A stretch of DNA of 64,000 nucleotides, taken from assembly GCF_036785885.1 (NCBI RefSeq), contig NC_092324.1, forward strand, positions 26,401,001-26,465,000, written 5' to 3'. The notes under the pieces were generated by a model. It was not told the origin of the DNA. It did not search any database and worked only from the letters and a program-made list of their open reading frames with translations. How positions within the stretch are numbered: the first letter of the stretch is position 1; each line of letters begins with the position of its first letter. Shown piece after piece: positions 20,422 to 32,863 of the stretch. A program made the position numbers and the translations under genes. The DNA comes from Coffea arabica. Taxonomy: Eukaryota; Streptophyta; Magnoliopsida; Gentianales; Rubiaceae.

Positions 20422-21500
20422 GCCAATCATATCCCAATGCCATTTGGTAGCTTTGCTTGGTCACTATTCAACGCTTCCCTATATTTGTTCTATTGTTCCC
20501 GTCATTCAGAAACAAGGGGACAAATCCTTATACTACTGTATAAGAATAAATTGTGGTCAAATATGATTTGAATTTCAGCCATATGGATAGGGACTTTTTG
20601 AAAATATGAAATATTGTGTAATTTTTTAAAATCTTTTGATACAATTGAGGGCAGCATGTATTTAGATATATTTACCGAAATACAGTCATTTTGGTACATT
20701 TAAAACTTTGATTTATGGGGACATTTAGGTATTTTTGGAATATAAAATTATTTTGCAACCATTTTTGCATCGAGTACAACTCATATAAACTTATGTGTTG
20801 ATATAATTACTGAAATGATATTATTGACATATTTAATTAAAGTGTGATTTTTGTTGTACAATTAACACAAAGATATATTAACACATTGTGCAATTAAAAC
20901 ATTGCTATAATTAGCCATTAAAGGATATTTCTTTGTTTGAAATAATTTATATCTGCTCTTGGGCAATTTTCAATTAACATCTATAGGGGCTTTTTAAGAA
21001 TGATAAAATTGTAAAAGTATTGATAAAGTAAAATGTACAAGTGTGTGCTGCAATTAGAATGTACTATTATTAGTTTTGTCATATTTGATGACTATTTCTT
21101 TTCGGAATATATAATTATTTATCCAATAAAAAATTCTCTCTAATCACAAGCACCAAACATCAGCACGATGCACTGGCACTCCCTAGTAATCACAACAAAG
21201 AGAGGAAGGCAACCGAATTGATCAAGAAAGTGGAGCGATCGATTACAAATGAATAATGTCATATTGCCGCATATTACTACTGCCTTATTACCATTAGATA
21301 GGCAAAATATTTGTACTTTTCAATTTTCTATTTGGAGGTAAGGTCTAATATCCCCTTCCTTTCTTTGTAACTTTTTCGATGATTTTATTAATAAAATGGG
21401 TATATAACCCCACCCGCCAAATATAATTGGCGGTTTTTTTTTTTGGTTAAAAAACTGTCATACTGCAATTAGTTGTTCCAATCATTGGGTGCAATACTCT
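20420..21500. other. AT-rich spacer
   Basis: No gene or recognised repeat seen. Confidence 0.4.
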
Positions 21501-21503
21501 GCG

Positions 21504-21957
21504 TAGGGATGTACGCGAACCGAGCTACTCGCGAGCTACAATGACTTGGCTTGATCGAGTTCAAGCCGAGTCTCGAATTACCCGAATATACATTCAAATC
21601 GAATTCGAGTCACGATTTTGCAGCTCGTGACTTGACGAGCTACTCGTCAAGTAGTATAATTTAAATAATATATATGTATTATAATTATAAAATGACCGTT
21701 ATGATTATAATTTATACTGAATTTACAAGCAGGGTACCGAGTCAAAAAGCTCAATTACTCGACTCGATAAGGTTTGACTCAATCGTCGAACCTTATCAAG
21801 TCGAGTCTCGAGCTTTTAAGGATCTTCTTGAGTCAAGCTCGAGTTGAAATTCTCCGACTCGATCAAGTTCAAGCCGAGCTCGAGCATAGTTATTATAGGC
21901 TGAATCGAACTCGAGTGTAGCAGTACTCAACCTCAACTTGGCTCGAGTACAACCCTA
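21504..21957. mobile_element. hAT-like MITE (454 bp)
   Basis: Ends are TAGGGATGTACGCGAACCGA and the complement of TAGGGTTGTACTCGAGCCAA. The interior is rich in ctcgag/gagctc words, as in the element at 18836. The flanking 8-mers (actctgcg, gctccata) match at four of eight positions, all differences being transitions, so the target duplication is only suggestive. Confidence 0.65.
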
Positions 21958-22128
21958 GCTCCATATGAAGAAATGGGTGTGTTACTAGAAGAAAGAAAAG
22001 AGACCTCATGGAGTAGAGTTCACATGGAGGTGCGACGTGTTAAATTTATTCACAGACAAAGGACCGCACGTGTCCCTATTTTTAAAATTCCTTTTTCAAT
22101 AAATGAGCCTCATGTATTACGTTACGGG

Positions 22129-22232
22129 CAAATGCAAACCCCATATTTTGCAAAAGAGCAGAGGGGCTCTTTTTTTTTCTTTTTTTGGTGCGTCACAGAG
22201 GTGCTCTTTTGCAAAATAGAGAGCTGCATTTG
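22129..22232. repeat. Short foldback (inverted repeat)
   Basis: TATTTTGCAAAAGAGCA at 22144-22160 is the exact complement of 22202-22218. Outside this, caaatgca (22129) pairs with tgcatttg (22225-22232). The loop is about 41 bases and includes a T run. It could form a hairpin RNA if transcribed; no evidence of transcription is visible. Confidence 0.6.
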
Positions 22233-22299
22233 GTTTTCAATTTTTTTAAAAAAATTAACATTTCCAAAACAAATTTAAAATTACCAAAAAAGGGTTTGG

Positions 22300-24100
22300 A
22301 TGCCGCATGTATGCATGGTGCCAATTGTGCCAAAATCGACATCCCTAAATAAAGAAAATTACCACTTTTTTCTCATTTTGATGATTTTTTTTTTAGTTTT
22401 TTAACAGTATTATAAGAACTTACTCCATAATTTGCAGATGTCACTGCAATATCTAAATTAGAGAGGAAGTCCTTGCAAGTTCACACGTTTTCGGTGAAAA
22501 CTCTGTGGTCCATCAAGTCCGTACATTTCATTTATAGGAGCCTGAATTCCTTGGCGCGGGATACAGATGAACCTTCCCGTGTAATATTTTTTCAATATTT
22601 TATAATTCTAGGTGAACTATTTATACATCCTTATAATAGATGTGTGACGTTCTGTTAATGTTCACGTGAGATTCTATGTATAATAATTACGTTTCTATCG
22701 TAAAATTTTATAAATAATTCACATAGAGTTATATTCCGTTCAAAAAATGTTACACCATTTATAACATTTGTCATACTCATACCCCTAATCTGAATTCCGC
22801 ATGACACACTTAATTTAGTTAGAAGTTAGAGCTTGAGGTGTTAAACATTTCGCGACTTTGATGAACAAGGTATGCCAGCCCCACTCGACGGTATGGGTAT
22901 CAAAAACTCTCACCGAACCGTGGACGAAAGGCCTTCTTTATTCGGTAGCAATATGGTGGTTATCTTAGAATTTGGTGCATTTCGAGCCCTTTTGAATTGC
23001 TATTTTCTGACATTTTCGTAGAAAAATATATTATAGTAATTTAATATACGTGAAGTAAAAAAGTGATTAAAAAAATGTATTCATAAAAAATGTAAAATTT
23101 TTTTGAAAAAAAAATGGCAATCCAAATAAGGCTAAATTTCTTCTTCTTTTTTTTTTTTTTTGCCCTTAACTAGAATTCTCAGCCAACGTATTTTAGGTGA
23201 TTTTCGATAAAAGGTTTATCCAGTTTATGTAAGGACAGCATCATCCTCACCAGCACCAATAAACAAAGAAAAGAAAGAACACATACATCTATTGAATTGT
23301 TGACGAAATAATAAACAGAAGGCGAGGTGCCCTATGAGGCAAGGGAAAATGAAGACGTGGACTACTCCAGTAGCATTGAGCAGAGACAAAGTCGTAAGAA
23401 ACGAAAAGGGATATAATTTTTTCTTTTTTCTTTATAAATTTTTCATTAAATTTTCTTTATTTCATGGACTATTAGAAAATTGTGAGGAGGGTTTGGTGAA
23501 GCAGAGAAATAATTAGAAAGTGTTGGCTGGTCCATGCACGCTATTAGTCTTAGCAGTAGGGTCGTGGGCCGTTGGAAGAAGGGGGAGAATGACAGGACAG
23601 CACACCGTGAGCTAGCTACTAGATTGGACAGACTTTTTTTTTTCTTCTTTTTGTTTTTCGGGTAGTGGAGAGTGGCACAAGAATTTTCTAAAAGAATTTA
23701 AGAAGATATATTCTAAAAGAATTTTAACAGACACAAGAAAATTTTCCAGAGATACGGATGCCCAATTATTTTAGTGGAGATCTTTTCATGAAAATATTTG
23801 TCTGACGATCTTTTTTTTTATTTATCGCAATAATAAAATTTTTATAATCTAATTTAATCTAATCAAGAAGAAAGGAGAGGGAGATTCGATATGAGTAGAG
23901 ACTCCATAAAAAATGATCAATTAAAGTCATCACACATAATAATAAATTGATGGAAGGTAAAGATTGAACTCTTTCACCTCCCACACTATCAAGACTTAAG
24001 TCTTGTGTGGTGACCACCGGGCCGCCAAAGGCGCAGTGTTATCACCTTGAGTCTTGTTCGGTTACATTTCATTTATTTTCATGGACCCGCCAGTGGGCAT
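22300..24100. other. AT-rich spacer
   Basis: No gene recognised. Low-complexity T runs lie near 23143-23160 and 23634-23655. Confidence 0.4.
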
Positions 24101-24119
24101 GACAGTTGCCATGAAACTT

Positions 24120-24530
24120 GGATGCTATTCTATTAATTGCCATGGAAGTTGCTTGGGATTTTGACTTGACCTTTCTTAATTCGTGTTTTGCTGATTGTTG
24201 GGGCCTTCAGTTGTGGAAAAAATCACAGAAGGTTGTTGGAATAGTGATCTGACCCAAGAGGCACAAGAAACTGTTGTCCTTAAGGATAAAAATGTACCCA
24301 AAATAATAATAATAAAAAAATAAAAGGAAAATGACAATCTACTTTGGCTACATTGTTCAGCCCATTTTCTAGTTGTTGAGAAATGAAATGAGAACATTTA
24401 TTATATTTGGAAGTTTTCAAGCACATCAAACTTAAAGGAATTTAACAAGTCGTAACAAAACTATACGGTTACTTCAAATCCGTTTCTAATGTTATTGAGG
24501 ATATTTGCGTAACATCAATGTTTCGGATTT
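24120..24530. repeat. CNL upstream module, copy U4
   Basis: Carries ggggccttcagttgtgg, ctgacccaagaggcac and ccttaaggataaaaatg. It aligns on to 'ttaacaa...acttcaaatcc', in line with 54871-55063 plus 55777-55870. It is therefore the uninterrupted relative of copy U7, which carries two MITEs. Confidence 0.75.
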
Positions 24531-24639
24531 ATATTAAATATAGAATCTTACTGTATTGAATTTTCTTATGAAACAGAGATTTGGATTAGGAAGACGGTAC
24601 ATAAATATTAATTTGTAAAGCACTGTCGATCGATTTGAT

Positions 24640-24830
24640 TCTGGTCCAATACTTGGTTGACCAAGAAAAATACATAGCAGTTGGATGCTCGGATTCAACA
24701 TCTGCTTTTGATACACACGCTTGCGGGGCCCTTGGATGCAGAAATTCCACCCAAGAAGGACAAGAAATTGTGTGTTGAATGATGAAGAAAAGAAAATGGC
24801 AATCATCATTGATCATTGAAACTAATAAAT
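24640..24830. repeat. CNL upstream module, copy U5
   Basis: Shares the 'ccacccaagaagg' and 'tgttgaatgatgaagaaaag' parts with 15240-15330 and, more weakly, with 61690-61770 upstream of CNL-2. Confidence 0.65.
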
Positions 24831-25272
24831 CTCTTTTGACAAGAATTTTCATAAACAACACCTAAGTTAAACCCACAAGATACAACTAAAAAGCTGACTT
24901 TTGGTTACACCCATAAAACTTAAGTACTACTCACGCACACTCTTAACAAACAATGTGGGATGCAGAGATAGGAACAGGGAGAGTCTCTACTAAGCACTAA
25001 GGAGCACTCATTCACTCCGATTTTTTACCTCTTCAACAGGTCTTTTTTTCTTTTGACAAGAATTTTCATAAACAACACCCAAGTTAACTCCACAAGATAC
25101 AACCAAAAGGCTGATTTTTAGTTGCACCCATAAAACTTAAGTACTACTCACACACATACTCTCAACAAACGATGTGGGACGCAGGAATAGGAATAGGGGA
25201 GCCTCTACTAAGCACTAAGGAGCACTCACTCACTCCGATTTTTTACCTCTCCGATTGAGACTAATAAATCTC
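24815..25272. repeat. 217-bp tandem dimer flanked by a 19-bp direct repeat
   Basis: Two copies of a unit of about 217 bp start at 24833 and 25050 (ttttgacaagaattttcat... to ...ccgattttttacctct). The pair is bracketed by attgaRactaataaatctc at 24815-24833 and 25254-25272, which differ at one base. The flanking repeat looks like a target duplication. No poly-A tail or coding sequence identifies the class. Confidence 0.7.
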
Positions 25273-25689
25273 ACTCCTTAATTCTTTGGACATGATCGTA
25301 CAATTAATCATGTCATCTAAATTGCTTATATTTATTTGAAACATTATTTAAGTACTCCTTATTTTGTTTGCTTTCTGCAGAGCATTATGCTATGAAATAA
25401 TTATTGTAATATTTTTTATAATATAATATATATGAAATAAAAAATAATAAAAAATATAAAAAATAAGTTAGAAAAAATATATATAATACAAATAAAATAT
25501 TATTTAAAATAATTGGGTATTGAAACACCCCCGGAGTTCTCTATTTCCATGCTAGCTATATATTTTCCCTTTTTGTCCAGTTCGGAATAGCTAGAAATTT
25601 ACAGTGGGTGCTTTTGTTTGCTCTTCAACAACCGGAAAAAATGCTGCGGTAGTGCATCTTTGACAAACTTGCATGCCATTATTGACTTG

Positions 25690-28305
25690 GCCTTTATTGA
25701 TCAATGGTTAGCTAGGTATTTCATCTTTTTCTGATTGAAAGCTGGCTGGGGCCTTTGGTTGTGGAAAATATCTCAATTGTTTGTCGGAGTTTTGGTTTGA
25801 TCCAAATCCCCCCCACCCCCCGCGGCAGCCCAAAAAAAAAAAGCACGCCAGAAAAGAAATGTTCAACGCTCAAAGTGTAAAAGAGAAAAGGAAATAACAA
25901 CCATGGCTGGTGACTTTGCAGCATTAATTACCTCCGTCATTAATCCTAATAGACTAAAAACGTTATTTTGCAGGGGAAAAACTGAAAAAATAACCGCTGG
26001 TTCACTTATCAAAAACATGGAGTGGAATTAATAATCAGGTTTGGCATGTAGCAACATTATTGGACAAGGATTGAGTGCTTTCTTAGCATTTATGCTTGTG
26101 AAATTGCCAATATAGTCACTTGCAGTTCCACAAGTTTTCTAGCACTTAAAAACTTTAGACATTTTGTTAATGCGCAAATTAGGCAGTTTATTTGTTAATA
26201 TTTCCCCCTTTATTTTGACCAAATGTTGTGATAATTTGCTAGATTCTACTTATATTTGAATTTTTGTGTGATTTCTAGGAACTTCAAGTCAATTGAGGCA
26301 GAAAAGGAGAAATTGAAGCCTAATTGAGGAAATTCCATTAAGAAAATCTTGATACAAGTTTCTTAGTTGATACTTGAAAACCGCTACATCAGGGATGATG
26401 GGGTGTGGAAACCACCCAGGAGTATTCATCTACAATGCCCTATTCGGTTGATGATTGTTACTGCATCAAGTTAGCAAGCATTTTGGGCTTTTGCTTTTGG
26501 TTAGTTTACGGCAAAGAACAGTACAATTGATGCAGCAGAACGTCCGCATCCCATTGAGCTTCAATTGCACACGAGGCCCATTTTTGGAAAAAAAAGAAGA
26601 AAGAAACGCTAAAGAAGCCCTGGGGGGACGCGAGGTAAAACAGGACCTCTGGTTCAACTGAAGAGGATAAAAGAGGAGAAAACGGAAGGGCAAAAAAAGG
26701 GGAGGACTTTGAAAATCAACGCAGGCCATTCTGTTCCGTCCCGTTTTTCCTTCCTTTTCCCAATTTATTTTCCTTTTTCAATTAAGAACTCGAGTAGTAC
26801 TTTTGGCTGCAATTCAACTATGAGGAGTGGCTAATTTCTTCATCTAGTCAGAGGTTAAATCGAAGCTTGGGTTCGACAAAACTATGAGATCGAATTGATT
26901 TGCCTATGTTCTTTAATTTGCAAGTATTTATATATTTCCTGTTCACTTATGCATATGATTATTTCTTGCAATTAAATACTTGATCACTGTTTAATTGTGT
27001 GAGTAATTAACAGCCATCTAAGAGTGCTCAATCCGTAATTGTTGGATAATTTTAGTGCATGTGGCAATTGACATGATTCAATTGTAGTAGAAACTTTTGA
27101 GTTGTTGTTGCGGAAATATATGATATAGCCTAAATAAATCGAGCGTGTGTGTTTGTTGGTTATAATTGGTGGCCAGTCTAATGATTAATGCTGTCAATAG
27201 GTTAAATCCTAAGAGCGTGTTTAGGACTGCTTAATTGGCTAGGGCAATAACCACAGAGCTTGTTATGGTTATCGAATCAGGAAGGTTAGGCAGGTTGTCA
27301 GAACTTGTTGACAACCATAACCAGTTTATTTGTAAGTGAAAGATTTTATCTCTGCATCTGTGATCAATGATTCGAACCATTAGTGGAGATTATACCTTTG
27401 ATTAGAGATTTTCCTTCCGTTAATTTACTTTATATTTATTGTTATTTATTTTATCTGCGATTGTCTTATTTTTAATTTGAGCAATTAAATTAGACAGTTC
27501 CATATCAATTCCCCCCAGTTTTATTTAATGTTACATTCATTCAAAATAAATTCCCAAGTCCCTGTGGATTCGACCCTGCTCACTGCTATATTCGAATTTT
27601 ATCTTTCACGTAATTAAGATACTTTGGTATATCGGATCAAGCAAACTCTGGCACCAGGGTGAAGTTAGTAACCCATTGCACAGCCTAAGTCCCTGCTCCA
27701 ATACCATAGTGGACTTAATTCGTGACTTAAGAGTAGGAATTTTATTTTTGCTGGTTTGACACCCACCACATTTTGTGTCAAAATGCTTGTTTTTGTGCAA
27801 TATACAAAATTTAAGTGGTGAAAGTTTGAGGATTTTCTTTATTATTATTCTTTTTCTTTTGGAGTACAATATATAATCAACCGTAGTTAGAAGTGAAATC
27901 GACTGTTAACTCACACTATAATTGTAAACTTTGACTAAATTTGGATGTTTTGGGAAGGGGTTAAATGGCGTGTTCCTGTGGGTTTCATTTTTTACAATTG
28001 AATTATTTGCCTATGACATGATCACAAGTTTAACTTAAATGAAGCTGCAATAATAGAAGATTCCCGAAAGAAGACTTCAAAAGGTGGAAATTGAAAATGA
28101 GTGGAAATTGATGGTGAATTAATCGGTTATTTGGATACTTGAGTTTCACCTATTTTTGTATCGGATTCTTTTATAATTAGCTTTTCTTATAGTTTTTCTC
28201 GTCCTAACAAGTTTATCTTTTAAGATAAATTTGAATTATTTGTTCTTATGTTTCTTCTCTCTTCTAACAATATGATAAATTTGTATAATTTTTTTTATCT
28301 ATATG
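25690..28305. repeat. Duplicated block B, left part (with module copy U6)
   Basis: Collinear with block A from about 15370. It begins with module copy U6 (25700-25960) and contains the solo LTR at 26165-27768. It is then cut at 28305 by the Athila-like element and continues at 37032. Confidence 0.8.
26165..27768 (+). mobile_element. Solo LTR of an Athila-like gypsy family (1,604 bp)
   Basis: Starts TGTTAATGCG, ends ACACCCACCA and is flanked by the duplication CATTT (26160-26164, 27769-27773). Block A at about 15851 shows the empty site with a single CATTT. The 3' end carries 'ccctgtggattcgaccctg', shared with the LTRs at 28306 and 33945, so these belong to related families. No internal region or second LTR remains, so it arose by LTR-LTR recombination. 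Confidence 0.85.
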
Positions 28306-29608
28306 TGATAGGACACAATTTGTTGTTAATTTTATGGTTAATTTTCCTCTTTGTCCTTGCCAAATATTGTTTTAATTGTTGAAATGTACTTATATTTGGT
28401 ATTTGGCCCTAATTACAGGAAGTGGAGCAAGCAAGTGGTAAAAAGGAGACTTTATTGAGAAAAACACTCCACACATGGGAAGTTCTAAAAGGAAATACAA
28501 GCCGGGCTCCACAGGATGCTACAAAAAGGGATTTCCTATCTTTATGCTGAAAATGATGGACTTATACTAGGAGTCTTACAGGTAAGAGGAAACTAAAAAC
28601 AAGGACTTTGGCAGAGCTCCAATTCTTTGGCCCTTGGACTCTCAATTCAGTGGAGACCACCGAGGGAAGTTAGGCAATTGTTTAGATTAGGAACAATGGG
28701 TGATTACCTTATTCTTTTTCTCTTCTTATTCGGTTAGGAGACTAATCACGTAGGTTTATATATTGGAGGCTAATGAGCCGCAGGGAAGGGGGGGCTTGGA
28801 CAGTATCACGTTGGAAATTTTCTCAACAAATGAAGAACTAAATTCTTATTTTCTAGTCGAAGGTCAATTTGAGGACTCGGTTCCGAACATCTGTGAGATC
28901 TAATTATTTTACTTATTTCTTCTATTTATTGGTATTTGTACGTTTCCTGATTTAATTGCTTATGATTGTTTTGTCATTTGAATGTCAAGGGTCCGATATT
29001 CGAATTAACCTAATAATCTGCTGTCATATTAATTGATTGAATCCGTAATTGTTCAATTGATTAATTTCAGTGGCGACTAGCGTGATTGGTTTCATGTTAG
29101 GGAAACATATGATCTAACTTAAACAAACCCTCGTAGCGTGTTTGTTGGTTAGGGTTGGACTTTTCTAATTATTAATGTAATCGAGTAATTAAATCCTACG
29201 GTCGTACCTAAGATTATTTCTTGGTTAGAGAAATAGTTAACGGTCATACCTTAACTATCGAGAAATTAAGAAAATGCTGGTTGTTCATCGCGTGTATGAC
29301 AACTATAACTAATCTAGTAATGAATAATTGAGTTATCTTTGCATCGATGATCAGTTGAATGAACCATGTCTGAAAAATTGTACCTTTTACTAGAGTCATA
29401 TTGGATATTGATTATTTCCTATTTATTTCTTTTAGTTGTTTCATTAGTTAGTTAATTAGTAATTTTATAAAAATCCCCCATGTACTGAACTTTAGAAGAA
29501 ATGAATTATCCCCAGTCCCTGTAGATTCGACCCTACTCACCGCTATATACATAATCTGTATTTTTCTCGAGTAGGTAATTATTATTGTACAGGCTCGACA
29601 CCCTGTCA
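28306..29608 (+). repeat. 5' LTR of the Athila-like element
   Basis: 1,303 bp, from TGATAGGACACA to CACCCTGTCA. Confidence 0.9.
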
Positions 29609-29613
29609 ATTTT

Positions 29614-29631
29614 TGGCGCCGTTGTCGGGGA
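29614..29631 (+). other. Primer binding site of the Athila-like element
   Basis: TGGCGCCGTTGTCGGGGA, matching the complement of the plant tRNA-Asp 3' end except at one position. It follows the LTR by five bases. Confidence 0.8.
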
Positions 29632-29716
29632 CTGGTGCCAGATTAATTTGTTTCTTTTTGAGTTCATCTTGTTTTTATTTTTTATTTATTTTTTTCTTAT
29701 TTTTTTTATATAGTTT

Positions 29717-30167
29717 ATGGCTTCCAACATTCCGTATTTTGGTGATAGACTGGATTTTGTTTCCAGGGTAGGCAATGAGGCTTGTTTTTTTTCTGAGTTT
29801 GCATATTCGGAGGCACTAAACTCTCTTAGAGAAAGAATGGCTGCTGCAACCTATGAAATTTGTTATGCCAGGGATCATTCAACCGATATGTGCCCCGAAT
29901 ATCAAGACTACCTGAGTGAGTATCTCAAAAAAAAAATTTGGAGATTCTTCACCTCAATCTCAAATGTGGTATGACCCTTATTCAAACGGGTATGATCAAG
30001 GATGGTGGGATAACTCCAACGTTAATTATGAAAAGGGGCCAATGAGTTTTCAACAGCAAGAGTCTCAACAATCGTCATTCATGTCAGAATTGCCCTCACA
30101 AACCATCAATGACTCTAAGGAAGGTGAGAGTGCAATTATCATGACAAGTGATATGGAACTGCAATGA
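29717..30167 (+). pseudogene. Gag remnant of the Athila-like element
   Basis: Begins MASNIPYFGDRLDFVSRVGN. A degenerate zinc-knuckle-like segment (CYARDHSTDMCPEY, about nt 29860-29900) is followed by an Asn/Tyr/Trp-rich stretch (DPYSNGYDQGWWDNSN) and a Gln/Ser-rich tail. This order resembles the C-terminal part of Athila Gag as I know it. The frame changes once at the run of A near 29927-29935. The capsid domain is missing, so this is a fragment and probably not functional. Confidence 0.55.
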
Positions 30168-30275
30168 GTCTCAAGAAGGAGGATCCAAAGATGCAGTTGA
30201 AAAGGAAGTTGAAGGGGAAAACATGAGACTCCAACATCAAATTACCCTAGTGAACGAATCTAGTGAGTAAATGCG

Positions 30276-30605
30276 ATGACACCCCCTCCATCCCTTAATC
30301 TATATTCCCCTGACTCTTACTCTATAACTTCTGTTAATGAGATTGATTTTGTTATATCGGAAGTTTTTGAGTCTCATTGCAGAAATGAGTTAAGAGTAGC
30401 TATGGTCAAATATCTTGAACCGTTGAGTGCTCTTGATGGAGGAGTGAGTGGAGAATTCAGATCATTGTTGACTTATTTGGCGCCATCTACTAGTCCATGG
30501 AAGACCGTAACTCGTGTGCTCAAATATTACTCTATTTACGAGGGCTATCAGGAGTATATAGAGGATGAAACATTAAAACGAGCCACAAGATTTTATCCTC
30601 CATGA
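30276..30605 (+). CDS. Short ORF of unknown function in the Athila-like element
   Basis: Open frame of 109 codons (MTPPPSLNLYSPDSYS... to ...RATRFYPP). I do not recognise it. It is acidic and Tyr/Leu-rich with no membrane segment or clear motif, and lies between the Gag remnant and the 'gggaggcaaccca' segment. It may be a remnant of a retroelement ORF or a captured piece. Confidence 0.3.
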   Translation: MTPPPSLNLYSPDSYSITSVNEIDFVISEVFESHCRNELRVAMVKYLEPLSALDGGVSGEFRSLLTYLAPSTSPWKTVTRVLKYYSIYEGYQEYIEDETLKRATRFYPP

Positions 30606-30768
30606 ACAAAATATGATAATGTCTAGCCAAAGATATTAAAGAAAGACGCTTTTTGGGAGGCAACCCAATTGTTGATTTTGTTATTTTTGTGTTCAATTTT
30701 TTTTTAATATGTCGTTTCTCACTTGGATACTAGTCACTCTTGATGTTTTCTCACTATGACCAGGATAG

Positions 30769-31012
30769 GTAATCTTGGCGTGCCCATGCGAGGAGGGCAC
30801 GCGTTAAGCATCTAAGTTCAAGACTCATGGGCAGTTGACGTTTGTAAAACATGGCGCGCCCACGCCGTGTTGGTAAATTCTCAACTTCTCGCGACGGCGG
30901 CAGAAAATGGAATCTTGGCATGCCCACACGAGGAGGGCACGTGTTAAAGTGCGAAAAGTGACTCAAGGGCAGTGGACGTTTTACAATCTTGGCGTGCCCA
31001 CGCGATGTTTGA
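30769..31012. repeat. Imperfect GC-rich direct repeats (about 142-bp period)
   Basis: 'aatcttggcRtgcccaYRcg' occurs at about 30769, 30911 and 30985. The first two are followed by 'aggagggcacgYgttaa'. It lies in the untranslated part of the Athila-like element. Confidence 0.65.
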
Positions 31013-31019
31013 CGACCCA

Positions 31020-32700
31020 AAAATGAATTTAAAAATTTTTTTTTTCAAAATTCACATTGAAAAAAAAAAATTCAAAAATTCAAAAAAAAAAAATTTTTCT
31101 TTTTCTTTTTCTTCAAAGATTCAAATTTTGAAAATTTAAATTCGGGAAAAAATTTGGAAAAACCATTGAAAAAAAAAACCCAAAAACTATTTTTTTCTCT
31201 TTTCTTTTTCTTTCTTTCTCTTTTCTTCCTTTTCTTCCCCGCTTCCCCTTTTCCCCTTTTCCTTTCTTCTTCGCCCGCCTCCCTAGCGAACGCCGCCGCC
31301 CCTGCTCCCTCTGCTCTCTCCCTGCCGCAACCTCGCACAACCGCACGCCCAAGCGCGACCATCGCGCCGCTACTCTCTCAGACACTGCGCCTTCCTCCAA
31401 TTCGTTCCCACCTCTGCAGCAGCCTCAGCTCCACCGCCGCCTCCAAGCTCCAAGCTCCACCTCACGGACCACCACCAACTCTCCTTCGCACGCTGGTCGC
31501 CGGCTAGCTCTTCCTGCCGCGACCACGCTCGTCCCTCCTCCTCACTCTCTTTCTCCTTGCGCGACCATCGTGCAGCTGCTCCACCTCGCGCGACCCGCTG
31601 CTACTGTCCGTCACCACCCAAGCCGAATGCCACCAGCAGCTCCCAGCTCTTCCTCTATTGCCGCACGTCCAGCTCCGCCGCCGCTGCTGCTGTCCGCCAT
31701 CTCCTTGCTGCGCATCACCACCTGTCAAAACTTGACAGGTGGAGGTATTGAAATTTCTACCTCGATCAGTATTTTTCGGGTTCTTCTATTGCTGGAATTT
31801 GAGCTTTTGTGTTTGGGTTTCTTGATGGATAAAAGAAGGTGTTGATTTGGGCATTTTCTAGGGTAAATTTGGACAGATTTGGGTTTAATTGCTGCCATAT
31901 GTGGGGATATTTTCTAATTTTTGTTGAATTGTTGGTCGTTTGATTTAATTCCTCCCTGTGTATACACCAGTGGTACTGGTTGCGGTGTTGCTTACAATTC
32001 TTAAATTTTCTCGAATTATAATCGGTGGTTGCTGGAATTGCCTGTTTGCTGGGATTCTTAAAATTCTTAAGGTTTGGTCGCTTGAAGTGGGTAATTGAAT
32101 GTCCAATTGGTGACATTTGTTGAGTTTCCCTTGCTCCAATTGGTTGAATTCATTGCTCTGTTGAGGTCCCTGTTAGTATCGCTTGAGTTCTGCTTTGTTA
32201 GTTTCTGTATTGTGCCCCTTGATCTTATTTTGACTAAATTAGAGACCCAGTGCATATTCATTCAATTTGCTGTGTTGTTAGGATACTTTTCTAGCCTTTG
32301 GGGTGCCTCAGTTGTGCATTTTATTAATTGGATTGGCCATGTGGTTCACTTCTTTCCTGTGCATGCACCAGTGGTATTGGTTGTGCTAATTTGCTTACAA
32401 TTTCTTATTTCGATATGGTTGAGCATCTGTGACTGAGTATCCTTCGATTTGCTGCTTTGTTGGGATTTTTTTTTTTTTGGTGTCAATTGAGTATCATTTG
32501 GTACTTTCTGCCTGGAGTCTATTGAGCTGCCTTTGGTTGGGGTTTATTGCATTTAATTGGTGCATTGGACAGCTCCTGTGCCATTTCCGTTGCTTATTGA
32601 AGTAGGTTGCCTCTATTTGCCTTGTGTGGGAGTATTTTGTCCTTTTCATTTCAATTGCTAAATTCATTGGAGCACTTGTTGTGGTTTTGGGATGCATTGT
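31020..32700. other. Low-complexity interior of the Athila-like element
   Basis: A/T-homopolymer stretch to about 31190, then a C/T-rich, GC-rich stretch to about 31735 whose open frames are Ser/Pro/Ala low complexity. Two diverged copies of 'cctgtgYaYRcaccagtggt' occur at about 31956 and 32358, about 400 bp apart. No genuine gene is apparent. Confidence 0.5.
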
Positions 32701-32720
32701 TATTGCATTTGGCTAAGCAG

Positions 32721-32863
32721 GGGACCACCCAGGGGCTAATGACTGGGTCCAACTCCGAATGCAAGTTGAGAGACTGGAGACTCGAGTGACCCACATTGAC
32801 GCCGACTTGCATAACATGGCGCAAAATTTGGCAGCACTCCGCCCGACCCACCCCCTGTTTTGA
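32721..32863 (+). pseudogene. C-terminal coding fragment with a short coiled coil
   Basis: A frame of 47 codons reads WVQLRMQVERLETRVTHIDA..., has heptad-like hydrophobics, and ends in TGA at 32861-32863. A splice-acceptor-like 'ggctaagcag' precedes it. It looks like the last exon or last part of a longer protein. I cannot name it. Confidence 0.35.

Noticed and set aside
31072..31845. Open frames on both strands in the C/T-rich stretch
   Set aside because: Translations are homopolymer-like (Phe/Ser/Pro on one strand, Lys/Glu/Arg on the other) and lie in a retroelement interior.
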